Shown in pieces: positions 44,801 through 55,875 of a DNA stretch of 64,000 nucleotides. Each line of letters begins with the position of its first letter. Positions within the stretch are counted from its first letter, which is position 1. The translations under genes were made by a program, and so were the position numbers. Source of the DNA: Lentinus brumalis. Taxonomy: Eukaryota > Basidiomycota > Agaricomycetes > Polyporales > Polyporaceae. The DNA lies in NCBI GenBank assembly GCA_001792895.1, contig MARA01000002.1:682001-746000 (forward strand), written 5' to 3'. The notes under the pieces were generated by a model. That model was given only the letters and a program-made list of their open reading frames with translations. It ran no database searches and had not been told where the DNA came from.

Positions 44801-47800
44801 CAAATGGGGCCCGGGGTGTCCCGCCCTATTCCACACTGGTTAGATTGTCCACAACTTCGAGAAATAAAGGAGGACATACAGCAGACCGCAAGGTTCCTGA
44901 TCATCGTGGTCGACGCCCTCGGTGTACTGACAGCGGCGCGGACACTGGTGGTTGGTATGACAGTCGTGCTCTCCGTTGTGTTGTCGACTGAGAATGCAGG
45001 TCAGGTTGCAGAGGTTGCACTTCGTCCTGCACAACTGCACGCCCGCTTTGAGGTCGATGGCGAGCACGTCGAAAGTGCGATGTAACCCTTGGATGTCGGC
45101 ATGGGTCGGCGGGAACTTCACCGTGTTTGCAATGAGCCAGGACCGGACGTGCTGTATACGCATATCGACTTGGTCGTCGATGGACGCTTGCAGGCCCTCG
45201 ATCCATTCTGTATCCGACATGTCGAATCGCTGCCCCGAGGAGCTCCACTCCGTGCACAACTGTTGTAGTGCGTCTTCTCGACTGGGTGGTTGACCTTTGG
45301 GGGCGTTCTCCGGGATATGGAAGCGGGCGCGTGTGTCTGGCACGTCAATGATCGCCGCTGTGTCGAAGTCCTATAATCCGGACGATCAGTCTGGTGAACA
45401 AGCAGTATTATGAGTGGAATATACCGTGAGCGGCTCGAAGTCGGGAATAATCTCTGACGCGCCGAAAGCCAGGGCGTTTGGAAGGAGAGAGAGTAGTAGT
45501 TGAGCACGATGAGCGGCAAGGTTTTCTAGGAAACGTTCAGACCAAGCATCAAAGAAACAAGTGTATTCAACGTACGTGACATAGAGCCCCAGTCGTTCGC
45601 CTTTTGTAATAAGGATACTTGTAAGTATCTGCAACATAGAGCCTACAAACCCGCAGTGGCATACCTTCAGCTTCGCCATGAGAGTCTTCATTGTCTGCAG
45701 AAACACAGCGCCGCCCGAGTGCGTGATTGCTTGCTGATCCAATCGACGCTTGATAGCCTTAAACAAGGTGTAGAATTGTTTAGACTCGATGACGGGCCAG
45801 GGAACAATGTCGAGACGGTTCCGGTGCAGCCTCGTGATGAAGTTCATCGCCTGTTCAGCCTGAACGATCTGCTGAAACTTCAGGTGGAACCTAGACAGGA
45901 TTATCATCAGTTCCGATCAGCAAAGCGAGCGAGGAAGGCTTACTCCTTCTTGATCTCATTTTTGTCTGACTCGACGACGTCCTAGTAATCACCGTGGTCG
46001 GTATCAGCCCTTGGGGCTTGCGAAATTATCATACCTTGATTATGATCACTAGCGTCGACTGGAACAGCATGGGATTTGCCTCGGGGTCGAGCACGGACGC
46101 AGAGGACTGGAAGGACTGGAAAAGGCCTGTGATATCGCGAGATATTGCGAAATTGTTGCGGAAGAGGACCTAGAGATTACAATGTCAATTCACTGCGAAC
46201 ACCGTCCGAGTGTCGCATTCTCTGAGCTTACCAGGTTAGAGATCGCAGTGTTGAACAGCACCAGGAGGGTGTCTTCCTGAGCAGAACGCTCGATGCTGTG
46301 TACACCTAACGGCATCGCCCGTGTCAGAACATCCTATAACCACGGTGACGTATGGGTCTCGCCTTCGAAGTCCAAAGCGACGATGAGCGCCTCGTCAGTC
46401 GGTGTGACAGACATCCAGACGCCCTCTGTAGTGCGCATGGCAGAACCGGCGAATGAGGTGTCGACGAGGTGATTCAATGCAAAGCTCTTTCCCACCGACT
46501 GCTCCCCTGTATACATAGATCAGAACAGCCGTAAAGGCTCCCGCATGACGAGACCCTACCCATAGACGAAACGACCTTGACGGGCTATGGAAATGAATCA
46601 GTATCGCATATATGTTCATGTTCAGGAGGACCGACCTTTTTTGCCATGTACGATTGGAACAGCGACTCGTACCAGCCAAACGAGATGCTATCGACGATCT
46701 TGGCGACATCCGCGCCCAGCAGTGACCGTTCCAGATCAGCCGACCACACTCCATCCTTGAGAGGAACGAAGCGGTTATCTCGCGTCACGGCGATGTGAAT
46801 GGGAATCAGGCACAAGAGCTCGACAAGCCATTCTCCCGCATGGAAGATCGACGGAACAAACGGGTACCCGTCTGTGAACTCGTCATGATCGACAGACAGG
46901 ACCTGTATGCTGGACAGCTCGCCGTTGGTAGGCTTCCGGGTCGTGCGCTCGAAGTCATCGATGAGGGCGGAGAAGTGTGACGCCCACGGAGAACGGGGAA
47001 TGCTGGACACGAATGTCAATGATCGCGGCTGTCGGAGGCTGGAGGAGATGATAGTCTCTCGTCTGACTGCAGGCACAACAGGAAAGCGTGTCCAGACGTC
47101 TGCATGGCAGTCGAGGAGGCAATTGTTCCGAGTAGACTGATCCCTGCCGTGTCGACCGAGGGAAACACCCTTTTCCTTGAACGTGAACTCCGTGACTTTG
47201 CGCGTGATGGTGAACGCGACAGAACGCAGCGCATGTTCAGGAGGGTCGAGGGCGAGAAGGTAGACGTTGTTGCGGGACATCAGCGACGTTATGACGGCGT
47301 CCTTGAGTGTGAGCATGGGCTCAGGAACATTGACATCAATTCCCTCGGAAGATCCGAAGCTGGTCCAGTGATATGCTCGGATGGAGCCGATGTCGGAGTC
47401 GTTTGCGTGATATATCGCAAGGAAGCATGAGCCATCTGGGGCCGCATGAATCGCCGAGGGCACAATTGGCAACTGCAGGGTAGCAGGACTGGCAAATGCG
47501 GCAGTTAGCGGCGACATTAGCGGCTTCTGTGACAAGAAACATACCGAAATTGCTGAGTGACCAATGAGAAAATCCTGGCGCGAGCGAAGTCGTCAACGAA
47601 GACCAATTCCTCACTCCCGCTGACAAATGACATGTGCTTGATGGCAACAGCGCTATCATACCAGAGGCCAAGGTTAACTGCACTGCCCATGCCTTGCAAC
47701 GAAGCGTACGTCTCGTCAAAGACGAAGGTGTTCAGTTGCAATTGGCGTTTTGAGTCGCGCTGTCCACCGCAGTCAATCTATGTGCTACTGAATAATGCTC

Positions 47801-50800
47801 TTGCTCTCAGACTCACCCCTGAGACGCTGCATATTGCCAATATGCGCTTTGTTTCGTCATACGAGAAGAGGATATTCTCGCCAATTTTGTCGCGCTTCAA
47901 CGCTTTTGTCGGGTGCTTACCGACCGCATCGTGCAGAGTGGCTATCGAGGACTTGTATATGCTGCAATCTCCTGCACGGTCCCGAGTGATGAGGAGGCAA
48001 CGCGAGCCGGGCAAAAGGTGGAAGTAGCTGGAGGCAGCGTTAGCGCACAGCTTGAATGGGCTCTTTCAATTATGCTCACAGGATGACTGTGTCGGCTGAC
48101 AGGATGAATGTCGAAGATGACTGGGGATGTACCTCAGGACGTGGGACATGATTGAGGTCTTCCTGCATGCGGTGATGGTCGTCCTGAACAAGCTCCAAGG
48201 GGAACAAAGAGTAGCGCAGAGCAGGCTCAGAGTATGTTTCGGTCGTGACCGAAAGTTTGTATGATTGGTTCGAGGAGCCGTCACGGTTTCCATACGCTGG
48301 ATCGTTCTCATTAGTGACGTCCTCGCTCATCGGTCAGATAGACTTACCATAGTAGACGTGGTATGAGTCTCGTTCGAGACTTCGGATAGTCAAGACCCTT
48401 CTACAAGACCACGCAATGTCAGCACACATTCGTCGACGTAATACTCGAATGTCTTGGTTCACACACCTGTCTGTAGCGACTGTCGGGCCGCTGAACTTCA
48501 GGGCTTTGAGGAGGGTGACGCGGAGCTGCTCGAGTTTGCTCTTCTGCTCGCCATCGGCCTTACGCTTGATCCACTCCTGACATTGATTTCGCTGGATCGA
48601 CGCAATCCTCGCCTGCAGCGTTTTCGCCTCCTTCTTCACGGTGTCCTGGAAGTGGTCCCGTGCCGACTCCGCCGCCCGTGTAGCCACCTCAGCGAGTATT
48701 GGCCAGGTGTCCGTGATCTGACCTAGACGAGAAAGAAAAACTTGATCATGGACCTCAAAGATCACGCGGGGAACGTCGGCGACCCTTGTTGGTGAAGAGT
48801 CAGCTCCAATGAGCGAACCAAAGATCTTCTTCGCCTTGTTGATTGCCCAAGCTCCAGCCGCTGGTGAAGACTGCTTGTCGAGCCCATCCTCCATGATCGA
48901 CGATACCAGTTCTTCGCGTTCGTGCTGGTCAAGACCGTCGTTCTGACTCAGCAGGTAGTGCAAAGCTAAGATCTTCTCTTTCAGCTTCTTGAATCGGTTG
49001 GGAGTCACATGGTTGAGTTTTGGCAAATCGTTCACGTCGAGTAGCATCTTGTCGACGGCGGGATAGAGGCTACGTAGCTCCTTCAGGGAGGCTGACAAAT
49101 TTGTCAAGACTCACTATCAGTGTATGCTGAATCGTTAAGACTTACCGTCATCAGGCGGAAGCGGTACTGATGCGGGCTCGACGGGAGTGCCGGCAGTCTG
49201 ACATGATCCTTGGGCAACGATACTATGTCGCTCACGTCAGTAACAGGTAGACAAAACCGTAGCAACTACTGACGGGAACTTCATGAGAACTTCACTCATC
49301 AGGAATTCCTCAAGACAGTGCAACAAAACTGGCCCCTCGGAGTCGATACGCTTCATCGCATTGTCCAACTCACGCTGCTTGGTGTCGTGAGCAGCCTGGT
49401 TCGCATCCTTGATGGCCTTCTTGTAGTCTGCGACCATCTTCGGCGCGCCGTGCTTCAGGCCTGCTTCGAGCAAGATCTCGATGGCCTCGGACGGCAAATC
49501 ATCACTCAGTCGGACAACCTCATTCTGCCTGCAGAGCCCGTTCAGTACGTCCCTACGTGCGCAGGCGATCACTCACAGTGTGTTTTTAAGACGGTAGGTG
49601 GAGTAAGACTCGGACATTGTTTGCCGTCTCTCTTGCGCCGGCACGTACTCAGCCGTGAGGAGGCCTTGCTGCGTCTCACCCGCCGCGACACGAGGGCGCA
49701 ACAGCATGGGATCTATCCCGCTATCGGCGGGAGGAACTCGTGCAGAGAAATATGCGCTAGTGAGCTGTGACAGCATCAAAATCAGTCGTACAAAACCGCA
49801 ACCAGTCGAGCCACGTACTGTAAAACCCGGCCTCGAGGTGATGCCCTCTTCTTGCTCGTTTGTCTTCGAAACCTCGAATGTGAAGAGTCGGTCGTCTTCG
49901 TCGTCGTCCATGTCTTCATCCTCGGGTTCGACTTCGTCGCGCCAAACAATCGCTTGCGCGTGGTCGTCCGACAGCAAGCATACCACTTGGTCCGCGATCT
50001 TCGTGAGATATCTGCAGGCAACGTAAGGAAGGTCAGCTTCATGTGAAGGGACGGTTCGACGCGCATATAGGTACCTCATGAACGTGATGCGATTCCGGCG
50101 AACTGAGGACGCGGCGTTGTCGTCCCACGTTGTCTCCTCGGGCCAGTAGATCACGTACACGGCTCCTTCGATCTTGTCTCTCAGGACGTACATCCCGGAG
50201 CGGAGGGACGGCACGTCTCGGTTATCGGTGGGCTGCAGCAAAGCCGCCGCGCTACAGTAGTGTCAGCATATAGCGAGAATGAATAAAGTTCATTTCACTT
50301 ACGTCTGCTCGTCGATAACCTCCTTGATCTTGAGGTACTCGATGATAGCGCCCTTGCTTCCGTAGATGCCAACAGGCTTGACATCGACCTGGTCAAGTGA
50401 TGCGAAATCGACTTTTGTGATTGAAGTGTACGCATGCGGGCGAAGGTCATTGATGAAGCGGCCGAGAGAGTCTTGCTCAATGATGATTTTGTCGACTGGT
50501 GGTCACAGTAACGAGAGTATACCTACTATCAGCATCTGCGCAGGAATACGAGGCGCGAATTGTTGGGCTCACCGAGTCCTCCACTTCCGCGTTCGTGCAT
50601 CAGGTCCAAGACACGGTATAGACCGGGAATCGCTGTCGCGAGATCGGAGAAGTCCTTCTTCTCACTTGCAGTTGCGTCGCCCGGCATGTTATGTTGTCCT
50701 GAGGGAACTTCACGGTCAAGCTGAACTACAGTTGTGACTAATAGTACAAAAGAAATGCGCTGAGTTGCGCACCGTGTCACGAGACGAGCCACCCCCACTG

Positions 50801-50950
50801 TCTTGGCCGCGGCCGGTGTCGCCCCGTTTGTCCGCAGCTATGTGGCTGTCAGATAATTATATGCAAGTCAACCGAGTATCAGTACCAACCAGCATCATCC
50901 GGCAGCTGGTCAGAGAACGTGTTAGGTGGTTTGAACGTAGAACTAGACAT
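41886..50950 (-). CDS. Giant GBP/VLIG-like GTPase with Cys/His-rich region and vWA domain
   Basis: One frame can be followed through more than 30 exons, giving about 2,450 residues, from ATG 50950 (MSSSTFKPPNTF) to TGA 41886-41888 (LAKPRGALFRG). Order: low-complexity N-terminus; a helical region with a likely coiled coil (48300-49100); a beta-rich middle (46600-48300), perhaps a degenerate propeller; and a GTPase domain near residue 1280 with P-loop GEQSVGKS (46484-46505), RTTEGVWMSV, and LDFEGVHSIERSAQED as G3. This G3 and the following AISNLVLFRNN resemble guanylate-binding and very large inducible GTPases. Next comes a Cys/His array (43380-45170; CNLCNLTCILSRQHNGEHDC, HTCGQPCKLKGKRGCQGACV), then a vWA domain with MIDAS motif DMSGSMS (around 42720-42785) and SPVIIFLSDGECS. 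The intron after LDFEG is GC-AG (46307-46362). Function unknown; immune or stress sensing is only an analogy. A split into two genes is not excluded. Confidence 0.8.
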
Positions 50951-53058
50951 TGTGGGATGTCGAGTCGTGAATGGGAATAAGTGCGGGTGGCGGGAACTTT
51001 GGCAGCGGTCGGTGTGCTGATAACTTGAACAGAAAGGCCTACCGCAGCACAGAAGTAAAGGCCCCCGGAGATGGGACGAAGATAAGCAGCAGAGATCGGA
51101 ATGAAGACCTCCTGGCGCGGAGGCACGGAGAGCCTGAGGGGTGGTACTGGCAGGACACGAGGGACGCGCCTGCAGCACGACGCGGTCCCGTGCCGATACA
51201 TGGGCGCCAGGCTCCTCCTACCTTCAAGTTCTCCAGAGCCGCAGTTGCTGCAATCAGCTCGCCGATGGCTCTCTTAATTCTCCGAACGACGTGAATCAGC
51301 ACGAACCAGTCGAATGGGACATTGATGCCACCTAATGAACCGCAAGAACACCTGCGCACGGTGAGAACATAAACTTCTTTACCCTGCTATCTCAGCCGCA
51401 TGGTCAAAAACGAGGCAAGATCTCGAGGTTTGAGGCCTTGAGGCCTTGCAGTTTACCGGACTTTAGTTTCCATTCCCCTCAAATCATTCGATTCAGGCTA
51501 TTATACTTCACAATGACCTGCGCTTTGGTGGGCGAACAGGTCTTCCACGTCACAGGTCGGCCCGCTCGTTGTTCCGAAGCAATCACTGCCTGCTTAGAAG
51601 CTTGCAGTCAGCTACGGTACAACACGCGGGAGACACACACCAGAACGTATAATCAGACGATTCCGGACGACCGATAAGTGCATGGATTGAAGTAGGAGGT
51701 GCTGCGGCAGTACGCTGGCTGCTGCGGTAAGTCTCCATGGGCGTCATAGCGCAATGCACAGGGGTCATACTTTTGGGGACGGGCAGCGCCCACCAGCCGA
51801 CGTCCAAGTGATGGGAGGTGGAGGCGCTGAGATAGGTTGTTATCAGTTGAGATAAGGAAAGTTATCAGTTCAGATTAGATGACATTGGAGTTATCTTCGG
51901 CTTTCTCCGAGCCTGCTCAACACGTGTGTGTGATACGCGCACATCTACGCGAGACCACCATCAGTGAGATTGAACCCCAGCAGCTCATCCAACGGTTTTG
52001 AGCATGTTGACCCCTTGTCCGGCTGGTCCTGACTCATTGGGCCAACTTGAGACTTGTGAATTGGCACTGTTATATTACTCAGGCCTCTCAGGTTGTATTT
52101 GATGCTAGCAAGTGCGGGGAAAGGCTTACAAGCACCGTCTATTCCTCGAGCACGCGCCACAACCCTGTGTCAGATGTGCAATCTTCCATAATCTGCCCTC
52201 AAAATTGGGCGCTCGACCCTTATCTGCACCTAAGCGCTCGATTTACAAGCACAGAATCCTCCGTGTCCGTTGGCATGTTGCCTTAACCACCAGATCACCT
52301 TCACAGAAGCAATACCCTACGCAAAGAAAATGTACTGTCCAAGTTTGAGGGCAAGTCGTCGGCCTTGTTTCACCGTTATGGAGATGGGTCCAGTGTAAGA
52401 GAGTGAGGGTCTATCTCAGAATTCTGGGCCGAAATCTATGTAGAGACCGTTGCTGTACACCTACCAACTAATTCTTGAGGGATTCCCTCGGACGGTCGAC
52501 GAGGTGGAGGGTTTACAGTAGAAGGACCATCATTATCTAGCCGTTCAACACCTTTCAGGTCTATGCCGTGGCATGCCGAGTTATCTTGCTGCGAGATGGA
52601 TCTGTGGTCTGGACTGATGGCCTGGACAGGACCTATACGGTATCCTAATCCGGATTATCTATGATCTTGCCGTGTGAAGCCGACAGTTATCTTTTGGGCA
52701 GATAATCTCTGTCAACTATCCGAGCTTGAAGCGCCTTTCCAGCGCTTGGACATCGGCTAGCTCGCTAAGGCCGGCGCTGCCTGTCCCCAATACTTTCCCT
52801 TTGTGGCATTCAAGTTCGCAACACTAACCGTTGTCCTTGGTTCATGCTGCTCTCATTTATTGGCGAATCATCTCACGTCTGCATATACGATCAAGCATAA
52901 AGTGTCTCCTCTGCGGCACGAGATGACCCAGCTCTTCGGGCTGCGATACAGAGGCACGTCACTTTATCTGCAGTTCCTGAACATCGCCGCCACTCCCTTG
53001 CAATCAACGCTTGACCTTAGAGCTCAAAACTTATAGGAAAGCAGATTCGGACGGGGAC
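50951..53058. other. 2.1 kb divergent intergenic region with GATA motif cluster
   Basis: This is the largest gap in the window, between divergent start codons of the giant GTPase gene and the RBR ligase gene. Open frames inside (for example near 51438-51677) have no family features. It is AT-richer than its surroundings and holds the GATA cluster annotated separately. A lost or non-coding transcript cannot be excluded. Confidence 0.5.
51840..52968. promoter_or_regulatory. Cluster of 11 GATAA/TTATC motifs
   Basis: TTATC starts at 51840, 51862, 51891, 52220, 52533, 52581, 52655, 52687 and 52964; GATAA starts at 51851 and 52701. About two would be expected in 1.13 kb of evenly mixed sequence. 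The pair at 51840 and 51862 lies in a near-direct repeat (GTTATCAGTT twice). GATA-family zinc-finger factors control nitrogen, iron and light responses in fungi. Binding is inferred from motif density only. Confidence 0.45.
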
Positions 53059-55285
53059 ATGCAAGACGACGGATACAACTATGTTACGGACTTGGCCCGA
53101 GTTGTCTCGGGCGAGTTTGAGGAGTATATCGTGACGCATCCAGGACGCAGCCAGTACAGCCAAGCCGGTGGCGGGGTCTCCGCCTGCGGCATCGCCGCCC
53201 TGAACTGTGCTAGACTGGTACTTGGCTTCCATGCGACGGGGCTGGGGACTTCGCAGCTGGTGGAAGAGCTCATGAGGCGCCAGTTTCTCGAGGTCAGGCT
53301 TCCTGTGCAGCCGATTCTCCCTTCTTTAACAACTTGACAGGAGATACTCCAACCTTGCCTCACATGGACCAGCTCTACACATCTGGCTGTTGACGAGATC
53401 CACAAAGCGCCAATATTCTCCAAGTCGCTCAAGTCTGTGCACTCGGACTACGGTCAACCGACGTTCGACTACTTCAAGCGGCTCCTCACGTAAGGCTACT
53501 CGCTACGAAGTATCATGCGCGTTCACGTTCTGAGATTGATTGACTAGCACAACGGTGGATTCTTCGAAGAAATACTCCGCTTCCTCCTGCGTTATAATCA
53601 CCCGCCCTCCTGAGATCATCGCGTGCTTCTACCTCGCCCGCGCGTCAGCCGAGCTCTTCGTCGTCTTCGACTCCCATCCTCGCCCGGACAAGCATCCGCA
53701 CGGCGCCGCGTTCATCTTCAAGAACTCGCTCGACTCTGCAGCCAAACACCTCACCGACTTACTCCGCTTCGACGAGCATTTGCTCTCCGATAGCAGCATC
53801 CAGTGGCAAGCGCAGCTACTCGCCCATGCGTCCGGCGAGATCTTTCTCGCGTCGGAGTGGGTGCTCACGAACGCCCAGTGGGCGGAAGCCGCCCTCGAAG
53901 CGAGCCTGCAAGTTCTGGACTTGCAAGCGCGTGTGCAGGAGCTCGAGGCCCAGAACCACAACCTAAACACAGACAACAAGCGCCTCAGCGAGGAGATGTT
54001 GGACCTAGAGGAACAGAATCACGAACTTGAGGAAACGGTGGGGAAGCTGAAGGAGAAGACGCGAGAGGGGAGGCACACCGCACAGCGCCGCCGCCTAGTA
54101 GCCGAACCTCAGACGCATCCCACACACTCCTGGCCCGCACCCCACCTCCCCTGACCAATGGCCGACTTACGCTTGCACCGCGCGGTGTGCAGAGGTTGGG
54201 AGCATCTTCTTCGCAACATGAGCTGCCTGTTCCTCGTATCGACCCCCTTGCGGCTCAGTTGCAGCGCGACTTCGACGCGGAGAACACAGAGCTCGAGCGC
54301 CAGATCCTGCACCTCAGGCACACTCAACCCACATCCTTTGATTGCGGGGTATGTATGGAATCTTTCCAGGAGGACCACGTCGCTCGAGTGATGCCCTGCG
54401 GACACCTATACTGTCGGCCGTGCTTGAAGGATTGGGCCGTCTCGAAGATCACGGATCACCGCTACCCAATCCTATGCCCGACGTGCCTCGCGGATAGGAG
54501 TCGCTCTGATCCAGGAGGTAAGTCCTTTGATCGTCCTACGCAGGATGGATCTTCATGGATGCGACACCGTACAGAGATCGACGATATGGCCGTTCAGCAG
54601 CTCGGCCTTGGGGACAAAGAGTACGAAATCTTCAGTGAAATGCAACTCGCTCGCTTCTCCACTATTGTCCACTGCCGGAAGTGAGCATACTCATGGGAGT
54701 CAGTCTCTCTGACATACGACGCTGAGCACATCCATCCAGATGCAAGCAAACCATCTTCGTCGACAAGGCAGAATATCAGGAGGCGCAAGAGATTGTCTGT
54801 CCTTTGCCCCGATGCGGGCACGCGTGGTGCAAGACGTGTTCGCAGGCGATTGAAATCGGAGGTCCCAAGCACTCTTGCGACGGTTCGTCCGAACTGAAGC
54901 ATCTTATGAATCTTCGCGGCTGGAAACATTGCCCTGGTAAGAGTTTTCCTTTGTCAGTCCCTCTCTTTGTTCATCGCGCGAATGCGCCAGGATGTCAAAC
55001 GCCCGCGGACAAGATAGACGGGTGCAACCATATGACTGTGAGTACGACCTTTGACTCTCGCGAAGCAGAGCACAGCGAGACTCACGTTGCCCCGGGCCAT
55101 TGAAGTGCATGTCTCCAGGATGCAACGCGTGAGTCCGAGCCTTCGCTCGCGAGTTGTCAAAATCGTGCTAAGTCCTGCGCAGACACTTCTGCTACCTCTG
55201 TGGCCAGCTGATCGTGCAATCAGTCCTCCGGCGAGAGATACAATCGGCAGTGTCCAGGCACTATGCGAGATGCACTTTGTTCTAA
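53059..55285 (+). CDS. RBR (RING-IBR-RING) E3 ubiquitin ligase with papain-like N-terminal domain
   Basis: Exons 53059-53292, 53341-53489, 53548-54517, 54575-54680, 54740-54936, 54991-55037, 55106-55128 and 55183-55285; about 609 residues. RING1 begins near residue 394 (CGVCMESFQEDHVARVMPCG, then HLYCRPCL and CPTC). The IBR has CRKCKQTIF, CPLPRCGHAWCKTC. The RING2 region reads CPGCQTPADKIDGCNHMTC, with the last Cys of that row or its neighbour as the expected thioester site, ending HFCYLCGQLIV. A coiled coil (LQARVQELEAQNHNLN) precedes RING1. The N-terminal domain has VSACGIAALNCARL (Cys43) and VVFDSHPRPDKH (Asp169, His171), which look like a Cys-His pair of a papain-like fold. The frame needs one more G at GGGG 54067-54070 in the linker. 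ATG 53059 is chosen; upstream exons are possible. Confidence 0.8.
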
Positions 55286-55875
55286 GGTACGCAGTCCGAC
55301 TACGCTGTATAGCGAACAAAGATTCAAGCTTGAAAAGCTTGAAGCAACGGCCTGCTGTCCTTGTCGGTGCTGCATGATTTATGTAGGGTTGAGACGAATG
55401 CGCACTGTCAATTTTTCCAAGTGCGTGCAACATACTTAGGTTTGAGATTTGTAGTCAACCCTCGGGAAAAGGTCGAGGGGCACGTCCCGTATATGAGATC
55501 GAGTGCAGAGGTAGGATACATACATAACTGAAAGAAGCCAACAGAGCCCCTGCTGCCCATAAGTGGTAACGAGCGGCTGAGCCCACCACAAAATATGTGC
55601 GTGCATGTCTGCATCCGCCTCAGTAGTATGAGAACGGACAGAACGGGGGGCTTGGAAATCATTCCGACTTCGACTCGTAGTCGGCAGCCAAGTCATGACA
55701 TGGCGTTCGGAATACACGCACGGACTAGTACACAAGCTCATGGCGGGTGCCGAGGTACGGTCAGCGATGTGGAATGAGTATACAATCATGCTACATCTTT
55801 CTTGTAGTTGCATGTTACACTTATCGTTACAGTCCGAGTACGTCAGACTTCTGCTACAGATGTGCGTATTTTGTC
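55286..55875. other. Convergent 3' flanks of the RBR ligase and eRF3
   Basis: 590 bp without a supported gene; it presumably holds 3' untranslated sequence of both genes. Confidence 0.5.
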
